Made by a program: the position numbers and the translations under genes. Under the pieces are notes generated by a model. That model was not told where the DNA came from. It saw only the letters and a list, made by a program, of their open reading frames with translations, and did not search any database. A stretch of DNA of 64,000 nt from an uncultured Lachnospiraceae bacterium. Its GTDB lineage: Bacteria > Bacillota > Clostridia > Lachnospirales > Lachnospiraceae. The stretch is from contig CACZBD010000009.1 of the NCBI GenBank assembly GCA_902779305.1, forward strand, positions 152,875 to 216,874. The letters run 5' to 3'. Below, piece by piece: positions 8,554-17,561 of the stretch (position 1 is the first letter of the stretch; every line of letters starts with the position of its first letter).

Positions 8554-9228
8554 TTATTTTTTCTGCATGAACGGAAGGAGCAGACCTGCCAGTTTCGGGA
8601 TCGTCATGGTCTGCAGATATACGGATCCGGGACCGGTCAGAACGGTATCAAACAGTCCCTCACCACCGAACATCTTATTCTTAAATCCTTTGACCATCTG
8701 CGCTTCCATCGTTACGCTGCTGTCCATGAGTGCGACCACGCCCGTGTCGCAGACCAGTCTCTCGCCCGGCTGCAGGTTGTACTCTTTGCAGTAGCCGTCG
8801 ATCTCAAAAAATACCAGACCGGGACCGGTCAGTTTCTGCATCAGGAAACCTTCCCCGCCTGCAAGTCCTGTTTTTGCGCTCTTATTCACATGCACGGAAA
8901 GTTCCACGCCGGCCGTCGCGCATAAAAAGGCTGTCTTCTGCGCCAGGATCACCTCACCGGGTGCGAGTTCTCTGGCAACGATCCTGCCGGGGAATGAGGA
9001 CGTAAACGCGACCTCCGACGGGCCCTGTGCCGTATAGGTGCTCATAAAAAGACTTTCACCGGTCAGCATTCTGCCAAGCGCCTTCCCGGCGCCGCCGCCG
9101 GAAGTGGTCTCCGTTACGACATCGCCTCTGCTCCAGGTCCTGCCGCCAACCTCACTGATGATCTTTTCACCGGGATCGAGGGAAACGATCAGAACCGGTA
9201 AACTTCCGCCTTCAATTGAATATCTCAT
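8554..9228 (-). CDS. AIM24 family (TIGR00266-type) protein
   Basis: 224 residues of glycine-rich beta structure with the internal pseudo-repeat typical of the AIM24/TIGR00266 family. Recognisable segments are GGRTWSRGDVVTETTSGGG, SLFMSTYTAQGP, GEGFLMQKLTGPG and the near duplicate GEGLFDTVLTGPGSVYLQT. No signal peptide or membrane helix, so it is likely cytoplasmic or membrane-peripheral. Bacterial members have no proven function; the yeast namesake acts in the mitochondrial inner membrane. It has a perfect AAGGAGG ribosome site and is last in the operon, right after the zinc-ribbon membrane protein, which suggests a shared envelope task. Confidence 0.9.
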   Translation of the reverse strand: MRYSIEGGSLPVLIVSLDPGEKIISEVGGRTWSRGDVVTETTSGGGAGKALGRMLTGESLFMSTYTAQGPSEVAFTSSFPGRIVARELAPGEVILAQKTAFLCATAGVELSVHVNKSAKTGLAGGEGFLMQKLTGPGLVFFEIDGYCKEYNLQPGERLVCDTGVVALMDSSVTMEAQMVKGFKNKMFGGEGLFDTVLTGPGSVYLQTMTIPKLAGLLLPFMQKK

Positions 9229-9276
9229 GTCTTTTCCTCCTTAAATAACATTTATCTGATGTTTTATATTTTCAGG

Positions 9277-10212
9277 TCATTCCCATTCTTCATCTTCGAA
9301 ATACTTGTCGAGGTCAAAATCATCGGAATCTTCGGAATCACTGTAATCCGCATCGTCCGCATCATCCTCATACCAGCCGCCGCTCTCATTCTGCCTGTTC
9401 GCAGCCGCATCATCCAAAATCTCAACAAGCGCGCTTCCTTCTCCTGCTGCCGATGAGGAAGCATTTTTCGCGATCAGAACGATCCCGACCACGAGACCGA
9501 TCAGCACGAGACTGCCGCCTGCGATCGCAAGGATCAGGGGAAGCATCTTTTTCTTTTTCGGCGCAGATCCGGGCTGGGCCTGATACTGTGGCTGGGCCTG
9601 ATACTGTGGTTGTACCGGGGCCTGTTGCACGGGCTGCCGGTACTGTGGCTGCTGCGCCTGCGGCTGTACCGGAACCTGCTGCACGGGCTGTTGGTACTGT
9701 GGCTGCTGCGCCTGAGGCTGTACCGGAGCCTGCTGTACGGGTTGTTGGTACTGTACCGGTTGCACCTGAGGCTGCGGCTGCGGGGCCGGTGCCTGTGCCT
9801 GTTGCTGTACCGGTGCTCCCATGCCCGGGATGACATAGGTGCCTGTGATCGGAGCAGGTTCCTGATCACCTTCCATGTCGATCTCGCCTACATCCATCCC
9901 GATCATCTTCGATGCCGGGCGGGGCTGCGGCTGCACCGGAGCCTGTTGCATGGGCTGTTGATACTGCGGCTGCTGCATCCGGGGCTGTACCGGGGCCTGC
10001 TGCACAGGCTGCTGATACTGCGGCTGTACCTGCGGCTGCGGGGCCGGTGCCGGCGCCTGCTGCATCTGCGGTTGCATTTGTGGTTGTGGCTGTATCTGTA
10101 CCGGTGGTGCTTCCTGTACGGGTGCTGCCGGGGCCGCTATCGGCGAACCGCAGGTCATACAGAATTTTGTGCCATCCGGAACCTGATTTCCGCAATTACT
10201 ACAAAAAGCCAT
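9277..10212 (-). CDS. Zinc-ribbon, Pro/Gln-rich, single-pass membrane protein
   Basis: 311 residues in four parts. Residues 1-25 form a zinc ribbon (CSNCGNQVPDGTKFCMTCG, two CxxC knuckles). Residues about 30-225 are a disordered Pro/Gln/Ala tract made of repeats such as PQYQQPVQQAPVQPQ, broken once near 105-130 by a non-repetitive segment (KMIGMDVGEIDMEGD). Residues about 232-255 are a hydrophobic helix (ILAIAGGSLVLIGLVVGIVL). The tail (270-311) is strongly acidic (EDDADDADYSDSED). With no signal peptide, the ribbon and tract should be cytoplasmic and the acidic tail outside. Zinc ribbon plus membrane anchor is common in Bacillota and has no single function. AGGAGG lies 11 bases before the ATG. 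Confidence 0.8.
   Translation of the reverse strand: MAFCSNCGNQVPDGTKFCMTCGSPIAAPAAPVQEAPPVQIQPQPQMQPQMQQAPAPAPQPQVQPQYQQPVQQAPVQPRMQQPQYQQPMQQAPVQPQPRPASKMIGMDVGEIDMEGDQEPAPITGTYVIPGMGAPVQQQAQAPAPQPQPQVQPVQYQQPVQQAPVQPQAQQPQYQQPVQQVPVQPQAQQPQYRQPVQQAPVQPQYQAQPQYQAQPGSAPKKKKMLPLILAIAGGSLVLIGLVVGIVLIAKNASSSAAGEGSALVEILDDAAANRQNESGGWYEDDADDADYSDSEDSDDFDLDKYFEDEEWE
9560..10110 (-). repeat. Pro/Gln-rich coding repeat tract
   Basis: Degenerate tandem units of about 36-54 bases (for example tactgtggctgctgcgcctg on the plus strand, seen repeatedly) encode the PQYQQPVQQAPVQPQ units of the zinc-ribbon protein. Several units are nearly identical at base level, so copy number may vary between strains. 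Confidence 0.85.
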
Positions 10213-10260
10213 ATTCTTTCAATCCTCCTGTTTCTGGAATTTCAGTCGTTATCGTTCCGT

Positions 10261-11235
10261 TTATTCCGGCATCAGTTCCGGAGCGGGCGCGCCGCTTTCG
10301 ATCTGCTCCATGTACCAGTCATAATCGGGCGGAAGTTCGTCCTTATCAAAATCCGACCACGGCTGTCCCCATTTTACGAGGTAGAACTCATAGTAGAACT
10401 CGTCTTCACCGGTCTCAGCGTTTTTGGCTTTTCCATCAATCTTAAAGAATCCGTCATGCTGCTCGATCCCGGGATCGATATTCCAATCCGCATGTTCCAT
10501 CTGATTGCCCGCAAAGATCGTTCCGGATTCCGAGACCATCGTTCCGAATTCCGTTAAGCCGGATCCGTTGTTCGAGCACACGACATCCGCGATCTGGCCG
10601 CTGTTGTCCCAGAGAACGATGCGGCCGGTACCGTCCGCATCCAGCGTGGACGTACCTCTGACATTAAATTTCTGATCCTCGAACTGGTCAAATTCGTTGA
10701 TGATGCCTTCGATCTTCCACCAGCCATACCACTCACCATTCCAGAAAGTAAGCAGCGCATCCTCATCAGAGCCTGTGAGGAAGTTCCCGGAATCTGTATC
10801 CGTATCCGGTTCCAGCCAGTTTGAGGGGCCGTCTGAAGAAGCCGGTTTCACGGCATCCGGTTTGTCCGGTGCATCATCCTTACTCTTCTTAAATGTCATG
10901 GAAACCTCGCCATCCGCAAGCGTAATGCTCTTTCCGCTGCTCTTCAGTGCGATCTTTCCATAGTCCGTGCTCAGGGATTTACTCTTTTTCTCGTAAGAAA
11001 AATCCGTTACGGTATCCATGACCACCAGATAACCGTCCCCATCCTCATCGAAAACGGCATAGCAGTTTTCGAGTCCGTATTCGTCAAGATCCTTTTCCTT
11101 GACCGTAACATCTCCCTCCGTGATCCCGGTCAGGGTAAAGTAGCCTTCCGGCGCTTTGCTTCCGCATCCGGTAAGAAGCGCAGCTGCCAGCACCGCCGGC
11201 AAAAGCGAATACTTCCAAATCATGTGCCTTTTCAT
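10261..11235 (-). CDS. Predicted lipoprotein of unknown function
   Basis: 324 residues with a lipoprotein signal: positive MKRHMIWK, a hydrophobic stretch and the lipobox LLTGC, so it should be lipid-anchored outside the cell. The mature part has two similar stretches: an N-terminal beta-rich unit (GYFTLTGITEGDVTVKEKDL) that resembles small domains measuring an internal quantity, and a C-terminal unit beginning FWNGEWYGWWKIEG, joined by a Ser/Asp linker. FWNGEWYGWW is typical of uncharacterised lipoproteins of Clostridia. I do not recognise an enzyme. The start follows AAAGGAAG. It sits between the transglutaminase gene (about 105 bases upstream) and the zinc-ribbon gene in the same operon. 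Confidence 0.75.
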   Translation of the reverse strand: MKRHMIWKYSLLPAVLAAALLTGCGSKAPEGYFTLTGITEGDVTVKEKDLDEYGLENCYAVFDEDGDGYLVVMDTVTDFSYEKKSKSLSTDYGKIALKSSGKSITLADGEVSMTFKKSKDDAPDKPDAVKPASSDGPSNWLEPDTDTDSGNFLTGSDEDALLTFWNGEWYGWWKIEGIINEFDQFEDQKFNVRGTSTLDADGTGRIVLWDNSGQIADVVCSNNGSGLTEFGTMVSESGTIFAGNQMEHADWNIDPGIEQHDGFFKIDGKAKNAETGEDEFYYEFYLVKWGQPWSDFDKDELPPDYDWYMEQIESGAPAPELMPE

Positions 11236-11341
11236 TCGGTTTCTTCCTTTCTGAATGTTTACTCGATCCCGTGATTTTCCCGGTATTTCTGTTGGAAATC
11301 GCAGTGTTCCCGAATATCATACTTGATATCATCCGGGTTGA

Positions 11342-13528
11342 CTACCGACGAAAGTCTGTATTTTTAAAAATTTTCAATTTTTTTAGCAGCGCCTGCTTTT
11401 TGCTCCGAAATCTCTCTTCGCGAAGCCTCCGGTTTCCTGTCAGAAACAGTTCCACATCGTCAGATGTCATCTTCGCATCCGCATAAAGCAGCGTCTCGTA
11501 TACCCCGATAAAGGAAAGACACTCCTTGGGAATGCGTTGTCCTGTGCGCATTCTGAATTCCGAAAGTGTTTCCGCATATTCCGGCCGGCAGCCCATCCGT
11601 TTCAGGATCCGCATGTTTTTGCCCCACAGGATCCTGACCTTTCCCTCTTCATCCGCTTTCTGATACCGGATCCTTCTGATGAGCAGATCCATCAGGAGGA
11701 ACAGCAGCGCAAACGCAGCCGCATATACGATAGGAAACAGCAGTTTTCTGACCGTTTTTGCGTTTGCTTTTTCCAAAGCACCCTCTTCCGGTTCCGGCGC
11801 CTCTTCCGGCTCTTCTTCCGGATAAGCTGTCCCGTCTTTTTCGATCTGCCAGCCGATATTTGCTCTTCTTGACGGCGTCGCATCAAGATCAACCCAGCCG
11901 AAACCTTCGATGTAAGCCTGTGCCCAGGCGTGCGCCTTGGAAGACGATACGGGGAAGGAGCCGGAAAGCGAATTGAAGCAGTATCCCTGCAGATACCTTG
12001 CGGGAATTCCCTGCGATCTGGCCATCAGCACAAAAGCGGTCGCATAGTGTGTGCAGTACCCGGTCTTGGATCTGAACAGAAAATGATCCAGAAATGTTGC
12101 CGCGCTGTTCACATCCTTCGGCAGTTCCCCGGGAGTTCTCGTATAAGTAACATCCTTAAAGATCTCTTCGATCCGAAGCAGCTTCTCATAGTCATTGTCC
12201 GCACCTTCCAGTTTCTCCTGAAGGAACGCGCGCATTTCATCAGACAGTCCCGGTTCCTCGCAGTAGATCTTCCGGATCCGGTCATGGTATGCCTCCAGAT
12301 CCTCCATCGAATATTTCTGTGCATCTTTTCTCGAAAGCATGCTTTTCGCGCTCTCAAAGCTCGCTTCGCTGACGGGCCCTCTTGCGGTAAGGATCCGCTT
12401 CCATCCCTCATGATCCGTGTTGATCCTGAAAAAATCAACCCGGTAATTTGCCTGCTTCTTCTCATTCAAAACAAGATCTCCGCCAAGCAGGGCAGGATGT
12501 TCTCCGCTGATCGTCGGAAATGCCTTGAGCGGCAGGAACACACGGTCCGTCCTGGTGCCGATACACTCGACATCGATCCGTCCCCTTTTGAGATAATCCT
12601 GCAAATGCGCTTCATCCTGCGCAAGGATGGCCGCTGTTGTCTCCAGGATATCCAGCATCTCATAGTTCATTGCAGAATCATCCGTCTTTTCCCAGATCCT
12701 GCCGTCAAACCTGTCAAAGCTCTCTCCCGCAAGATAGACGCCGCAGTCTTTCGGAAGATCCGTGGAAACTCTTAAAACCTCATAATTTCCGCGGCCGAGT
12801 CTTCCGAGGATCTTTGCGTCATCCGAAAATCCCACGTTGGCGACCCTGTCATCGTGATCTTCCGTTTCAAAATAACTCATCATGACTTCGTAGCGGCTTT
12901 TGACTTTTTCGACGGTCTTTTTTACAAAGGACCAGTCGTAGATCTTATCCGGCATCCTGATCAGGGAAAGGATCAGAAAAGCGAGAAACAGATACGGCAG
13001 GAGCAGGGCGAGATGCCGTCTGACCTCTGTATCGCCCTCTTTTTTCCACCTTTTCTGGATCTGTTCGAGGAGCGCAAACAGCATATAGAAATAGACTGAC
13101 AGCGCAACCGCTTTTCCCGGCGTGATGTTTCTGATGAGACAAAGCGCAAAATAGACAAGAACGCTCAGGATGGGCAGAAGACGCAGGATTGGAACTCTCT
13201 GCGATACGGTCTCAAACAAAAAAGAGAGCAGGCAGACAACGGCAACGCCAAGGATCCAGACATGTTCCCTGACGATCGTTTCCCTAAGTCCCGGCTCAAG
13301 CGCAAGAAACAGTCCCGCAAAAAGCGTAAGCAGGACCCCGCCCGCGGCGATCTTCCCCCGCGTTTTAATGCGCCTCAAGAGTGCAAAGAATACGGAAAAC
13401 GCGACCGTCAGAATAAGCAGCGGGAAAAGTCCCACCGCGTCCCTGTGATTTTGATAAAGATAGAACAACATCACGGAAGCAAGACTTACGGGGACCGTAT
13501 AAGCAATGTCATACAGGAAGGCCGCCAT
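11342..13528 (-). CDS. Membrane-anchored transglutaminase-like protein
   Basis: 728 residues. About seven membrane helices fill the first 215 residues. An extracellular region follows, with the transglutaminase core at about 420-555: the catalytic Cys is in SKTGYCTHYATAFVLMAR, the His in AHAWAQAYIEG and the Asp in GWVDLDATP. An acidic spacer (PEEEPEEAPEPEEG), a helix near 600-620 and a cytoplasmic helical tail end the protein. This is the standard form found with MoxR and DUF58, where it is thought to act on cell-surface proteins; its substrate is unknown. ATG 13528 with GGAGG 7 bases upstream is preferred over a GTG one codon earlier; it overlaps the DUF58 stop by one base (TGATG). Confidence 0.9.
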   Translation of the reverse strand: MAAFLYDIAYTVPVSLASVMLFYLYQNHRDAVGLFPLLILTVAFSVFFALLRRIKTRGKIAAGGVLLTLFAGLFLALEPGLRETIVREHVWILGVAVVCLLSFLFETVSQRVPILRLLPILSVLVYFALCLIRNITPGKAVALSVYFYMLFALLEQIQKRWKKEGDTEVRRHLALLLPYLFLAFLILSLIRMPDKIYDWSFVKKTVEKVKSRYEVMMSYFETEDHDDRVANVGFSDDAKILGRLGRGNYEVLRVSTDLPKDCGVYLAGESFDRFDGRIWEKTDDSAMNYEMLDILETTAAILAQDEAHLQDYLKRGRIDVECIGTRTDRVFLPLKAFPTISGEHPALLGGDLVLNEKKQANYRVDFFRINTDHEGWKRILTARGPVSEASFESAKSMLSRKDAQKYSMEDLEAYHDRIRKIYCEEPGLSDEMRAFLQEKLEGADNDYEKLLRIEEIFKDVTYTRTPGELPKDVNSAATFLDHFLFRSKTGYCTHYATAFVLMARSQGIPARYLQGYCFNSLSGSFPVSSSKAHAWAQAYIEGFGWVDLDATPSRRANIGWQIEKDGTAYPEEEPEEAPEPEEGALEKANAKTVRKLLFPIVYAAAFALLFLLMDLLIRRIRYQKADEEGKVRILWGKNMRILKRMGCRPEYAETLSEFRMRTGQRIPKECLSFIGVYETLLYADAKMTSDDVELFLTGNRRLREERFRSKKQALLKKLKIFKNTDFRR

Positions 13529-14682
13529 CACATCACCTCCGTAAGATCTGCATCTGTGGCGATCCGGATGACTTTTACTTTGGAATGTTCCCGGATCTTC
13601 TCCTGCTCCTCGTCGCTGATCAGATAGACCACTACGCTGACATTGCCAAGGCTCAGCCGGTCAGCGAGCGTAAAAAGCGCCGCATCCCATCTGTTTACGA
13701 TAAAGAAAACTGCTTTTTTATCATATAAGACGGATCTTTGCAGAAGTTCTTCATACAAAAGTTTCGCCGTTCCCGTTTCCCGAAACCGGTAGTCCGATGC
13801 GGCCGCATAGAGTTCCTCAAAACCGTTTTCCCGGTCCACATGCATCTCTTCCGTTTCTTTTTTGGAAAAATAAACGCTGACCGGGATCCCCTGCCTGCTT
13901 AAGTAGAGTGTCAGCGCGATCACGGCTTCCAGGATCTTGTTCTCCACCGGCAGATAGATTTCTTTCTTATCGCTGCAGCGTTCCGGCTCAAAGACGATCC
14001 CTACCCCCTGCTGCCGCTCACCGGTCCGTTCCCTGACCATCAGCCGGTTTGTTGCTGCCGATGTTTTCCAGTTGATCAGCCGGACGTCATCACCGTTCAC
14101 ATACTCTCTGCTCAAAAGATCCGGTTCCGTCCGTTCCGCCGCATCTTCCATGGTCCCGATCATCAGCTTTGCGTTCCGGATATCGTTCAGCTGCACGATG
14201 TCAGGCTTTACCAGCGCGATATAAGGTTCCCGGTTTCTGTAAGGGATCGAAAACAGGCGCAGATAGTCCTGCACGATCAGTCTTCTGATCCCCACCTCGT
14301 ATTCCCCGCGGTAATGGCAGATCATGTCGGTGCGCTTGCGGATCCCGCTCTTGGGGGCAAGTTCATATTCCGTCCCGTCCGATATGCCGCTGATCGTAAA
14401 AAAGGACGAAAAGAACTCAGCCTTGACGCCTGAGAACAGAAAAGGGCTTTCATTTTGGAGGGAAAAATAGAACACCGCTTTGCGGTTGCAGATGATCTCA
14501 CGTCCTTCCACCCTCTGGTAGACTTTGAACGTGAGTATGACAAGAACGATATATAACAGGGAAATGACGGGAAGGAGGGACAGCAGAAAAAACAGGCCGT
14601 AAGTGACCGTTCCCCCGCGGACAGAGATCCCGATCAGGGAAAGAATCCACAATATCAGAAAGATCACGCGGTTTCGTCTCAT
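13528..14682 (-). CDS. DUF58 domain protein
   Basis: 384 residues. Two membrane helices at about 8-50 are followed by a beta-sandwich region and the DUF58 core near residue 190-225, with the signature LLSREYVNGDDVRLINWKTS and MVRERTGE. DUF58 proteins have a von Willebrand A-like fold and partner MoxR ATPases. A GTG at 14688 overlaps the moxR stop, but ATG 14682 has GGAG 5 bases upstream and is chosen. The reading frame ends one base into the transglutaminase start, so the three core genes are translationally coupled. Confidence 0.9.
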   Translation of the reverse strand: MRRNRVIFLILWILSLIGISVRGGTVTYGLFFLLSLLPVISLLYIVLVILTFKVYQRVEGREIICNRKAVFYFSLQNESPFLFSGVKAEFFSSFFTISGISDGTEYELAPKSGIRKRTDMICHYRGEYEVGIRRLIVQDYLRLFSIPYRNREPYIALVKPDIVQLNDIRNAKLMIGTMEDAAERTEPDLLSREYVNGDDVRLINWKTSAATNRLMVRERTGERQQGVGIVFEPERCSDKKEIYLPVENKILEAVIALTLYLSRQGIPVSVYFSKKETEEMHVDRENGFEELYAAASDYRFRETGTAKLLYEELLQRSVLYDKKAVFFIVNRWDAALFTLADRLSLGNVSVVVYLISDEEQEKIREHSKVKVIRIATDADLTEVM

Positions 14683-14684
14683 GA

Positions 14685-15605
14685 TCACTCCATCGGAACC
14701 TTCACCTTCAGGATCAGGCTCTTTATGATCCCGTCAACATCTTCGTTTTTGATCCTGCTCTCGGAAGTCAGAGCCATCCTGTGGTGCAGAACATTGACGG
14801 CAACCGCCTTCACGTCATCCGGCAGGACAAAGGACCGCTTACAGAGAAATGCTTTGGCCCGCGCCGCAGCAGTCAGGAACAGCATCGCCCGCGGACTTGC
14901 TCCCATAATGAAACGTTCTTCTTTCCGCGTACGATCCGTGATCTCCTGAATATAGCGGATCACGCTTTCTGAGATCGTCACCTTTTTCACTTCTTCCCGA
15001 AGCGCCAAGATCTCTTCTTTCGTACAGACGCTTTCCGGAAGTTTGGAATTTTTACCATCCAGAAAATCATGGATCAGATGGATCTCTTCACTTTCGGAAG
15101 GATAACCGACAGACAGTTTCATCATAAAGCGGTCAAGTTGGGCCTCGGGAAGCGGATAAGTCCCCAAAAATCCGATCGGATTCTGCGTGGCAATGACCAT
15201 AAAGGGTTCGGGAAGCGGGTAACGTTTTCCGTCCACCGTCACCTGTCCTTCCGCCATGGCTTCCAAAAGGCTTGCCTGGGTCTTTGGCGAAGTCCGGTTG
15301 ATCTCATCCGCAAGAAGGATCTGATGCATGATCACACCTTCCTTGTATTGAAATTCGCCGGTCTTCGGATTGTATACGGAAACCCCGGTCACATCGGAAG
15401 GAAGCGTATCCGGCGTGAACTGGATCCTGGAAAAACTCAATCCCACGGTGGCGGCCAGTGTCTTGGCCAGCGTGGTCTTTCCGACCCCCGGCACGTCTTC
15501 AAGAAGCACATGTCCGCCGGAAAGCAGGCAGATCAGGACATTTTCGACCACATCCTCTTTGCCTGCAAAATATTCGTTTATCCCGGTTTTGATTTTTTCG
15601 ATCAT
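14685..15605 (-). CDS. MoxR-family AAA+ ATPase
   Basis: 306 residues. Walker A GVGKTTLAK near residue 40, Walker B ILLADEINR near 108, sensor 1 VIATQNP near 150, and the arginine-rich C-terminal lid SPRAMLFL near 245. MoxR ATPases act as chaperone-like remodelling machines for DUF58/VWA partners, here the next gene. The start ATG overlaps the stop of the SDR gene by four bases (ATGA); ribosomes may re-initiate since the local Shine-Dalgarno is weak. Confidence 0.93.
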   Translation of the reverse strand: MIEKIKTGINEYFAGKEDVVENVLICLLSGGHVLLEDVPGVGKTTLAKTLAATVGLSFSRIQFTPDTLPSDVTGVSVYNPKTGEFQYKEGVIMHQILLADEINRTSPKTQASLLEAMAEGQVTVDGKRYPLPEPFMVIATQNPIGFLGTYPLPEAQLDRFMMKLSVGYPSESEEIHLIHDFLDGKNSKLPESVCTKEEILALREEVKKVTISESVIRYIQEITDRTRKEERFIMGASPRAMLFLTAAARAKAFLCKRSFVLPDDVKAVAVNVLHHRMALTSESRIKNEDVDGIIKSLILKVKVPME

Positions 15606-16621
15606 CCCTGTCTGAAATCCTTTTTCATCTTCTCAACGGCTTCGATCACCCGGTCCGTCCAGGCGTCAAATTCCGGATCTTCCGTCTGGTATTCGGGATG
15701 TGCAAGAACATTTTCCACCGTCATCCGGATCCCTTCCCTTGCGCTGATCTTAGCCCGAAATTCAGGAACCAGCGACTTGATCTTGCTGTTGTCGAACACG
15801 ACCGAATTGGCTTTATCACCGATCAGACTGCCTTCAAAATCATAGTCTCCGAGGTCTGCCAAGAGTCTTGAAGATACATAATACGGTTTCAGGGTAACCC
15901 CCAAAGCATCCGCAATGGCGCCATAGATCTCATTCCAGCTTAAGCTCTCATCACTCGTGATATGGAAGATCTCGCCGATGGCTTTCGGATTTCCGATCAG
16001 TCCCGCATATGCGACAGCAAAATCACTGTTGTGCGTGATCGTCCAAAGGGAAGTGCCGTCACCGTGAATGATCACGGGTTTCCCCTCTTTAATGCGCTTG
16101 ACGATCTGCCAGCTGCCGCCGTTCCCATGCACGCCGAGCGGAATGCCCCTCTCGTCATAGGTATGGCTCGGCCTGACGATCGTGACCGGAAAGCCGTCCT
16201 TCTGATAACGCTCCAAAAGATATTCTTCGCAGGCCTTTTTATTCCTGGAATATTCCCAATACGGATTTTCGAGCGGCGTTTCTTCCGTGATCCTGTAGCC
16301 TTTCGGTGGTTTCTGATAGGCGGATGCGGAACTGATGTAGATAAACTGTTTGGTCTTGTCCCTGAACAGTCTGAAATCACGCTCTAACTGCGCCGGTACG
16401 AAACCGATAAATTCGCCGACACAGTCAAAGTTCATTCCTTCCAGTTTCGCAGCCGTTTCCTCTTCATTCGAAATATCCGCAATGATCGTTTTGACATTTG
16501 CGGGAAGTCCTTCATTCCGGTTTCCCCTGTTGAGCAGATACAGCTCATGTCCCTGCCCTGCAAGCAGTTTTGTGATCGCCATGCTGATGGTCCCCGTACC
16601 ACCGATAAATAAGACCTTCAT
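15602..16621 (-). CDS. NAD-dependent epimerase/dehydratase (extended SDR) protein
   Basis: 339 residues. Rossmann motif FIGGTGTISMAI at the N-terminus, then YISSASAYQKPPKGYR containing the Ser/Tyr region, and a later SRNKKACEEYLLERY with the YxxxK-like arrangement shifted, so the catalytic Tyr-Lys pair is YSRNK (Tyr near 124). The following VRPSHTYDERG is typical of nucleotide-sugar SDRs. It may act on a nucleotide sugar or may have another substrate. It is tied by ATGA overlap to moxR, which is not a usual partner. A strong AAAGGAGAAGG site precedes the ATG. Confidence 0.82.
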   Translation of the reverse strand: MKVLFIGGTGTISMAITKLLAGQGHELYLLNRGNRNEGLPANVKTIIADISNEEETAAKLEGMNFDCVGEFIGFVPAQLERDFRLFRDKTKQFIYISSASAYQKPPKGYRITEETPLENPYWEYSRNKKACEEYLLERYQKDGFPVTIVRPSHTYDERGIPLGVHGNGGSWQIVKRIKEGKPVIIHGDGTSLWTITHNSDFAVAYAGLIGNPKAIGEIFHITSDESLSWNEIYGAIADALGVTLKPYYVSSRLLADLGDYDFEGSLIGDKANSVVFDNSKIKSLVPEFRAKISAREGIRMTVENVLAHPEYQTEDPEFDAWTDRVIEAVEKMKKDFRQG

Positions 16622-16643
16622 GTTTTCCCTTCTCCTTTACTTT

Positions 16644-17423
16644 TCAGAGGATGCTGTAAAACGTATCAATGTTTTCTTCCGGGAGCGGCACCGGATCCCA
16701 GCCGTAGTCCTGATAGGCCGTAATGTTCAGCTCCTTGTCATAAACATAATTGGCAATGATCTGTGCGCGGATCTCTTCCCTGTACGCCTCGTCCTCGCCT
16801 TCTTTCATGAATGCATCATAATGTTCCCCGAAGATCTCTTTGGCGCTCTCGGTAAAATCGGACCCGTCCGCAACCACATCCATGGATATGATATCATACC
16901 CGGCATCCGTGCTCTCCACATGGATACAGCCGGGATAGGAGCCGCCGGATTCGCACTCTAAGATTTCTCCGTTCAGATCGTAATTGAAGATCCAGAAATT
17001 TCCGTAGATCCTGATATCGGATTTGTCCGTTTCATCCTCGTAGACAATGACCGGGCAGGGAATGCTGACATCCGCTTCCGGGTAGTTTGATGCGTACTCA
17101 TCAAGCAGATACTGATATAAGATGCTGTAAAACAGTTCCGGTCCGGGATATTCGTAAGCAGGAAGTTTCTCTTCCGCAATTTCTGTGCCGGCCTCAGCTG
17201 CCTCTTCTTCTGCTGCAGGCGCCTCACTTTCCGCAGCAGGTTCCTCAGTCACTGCAGCCTCTGCGGTCTCTGCAGGCTCTGCGGGCGTTTCCTCTGTTAT
17301 CGCGTTTTCCGTATTTTCCTCCGCCTGCTGATCGGAATTGACCGTGACTTTTCCGGAACAAGCGGTAAGAAGTCCCGAAAGCATCAGGCATGCTGCCATT
17401 GTCAGTGCGATTTTTCTTTTCAT
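16644..17423 (-). CDS. Predicted lipoprotein, first gene of the MoxR operon
   Basis: 259 residues from ATG 17423 with GAAGGAA 6 bases upstream; a much longer frame exists upstream but contains the promoter. The lipobox LLTAC follows a hydrophobic signal (ALTMAACLMLSGLLTAC). A low-complexity linker of Glu, Ala and Pro runs to about residue 90. The folded part ends with KELNITAYQDYGWDPVPLPEENI. I do not recognise its family; it looks like an extracellular sensor or structural lipoprotein. It lies 22 bases before the SDR gene with no terminator between, and so leads the operon. Confidence 0.75.
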   Translation of the reverse strand: MKRKIALTMAACLMLSGLLTACSGKVTVNSDQQAEENTENAITEETPAEPAETAEAAVTEEPAAESEAPAAEEEAAEAGTEIAEEKLPAYEYPGPELFYSILYQYLLDEYASNYPEADVSIPCPVIVYEDETDKSDIRIYGNFWIFNYDLNGEILECESGGSYPGCIHVESTDAGYDIISMDVVADGSDFTESAKEIFGEHYDAFMKEGEDEAYREEIRAQIIANYVYDKELNITAYQDYGWDPVPLPEENIDTFYSIL

Positions 17424-17492
17424 CTTATTTTCCTTCTTTCTGATGATCTTCTTGCAGTCCCTTGCAGGATCTGCGGTTTCATAGATGAATCC

Positions 17493-17522
17493 ATTATACC
17501 AAAAACAACCCGTCTTTTTGAA
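17493..17522 (-). promoter_or_regulatory. Promoter of the lipoprotein/MoxR operon
   Basis: Minus strand: -35 TTCAAA (17522-17517), 18-base spacer, -10 TATAAT (17498-17493) with the TGG extension. The leader is about 65 bases. It diverges from the MFS promoter 40 bases away. Confidence 0.65.
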
Positions 17523-17561
17523 GCATTCTAAATAAGATGACAAAACTTTTTCGAAATACGG

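Noticed and set aside
9560..10110. CRISPR-like repeats.
   Set aside because: The repeats are in frame inside a coding region and lack unique spacers of constant length.
11236..11341. An open frame of about 34 codons on the minus strand after the transglutaminase stop, reading like a short acidic-charged tail.
   Set aside because: It has no start codon or ribosome site and no clear slippage signal joins it to the upstream gene. It could be a decayed fragment, but I cannot support it as a gene.
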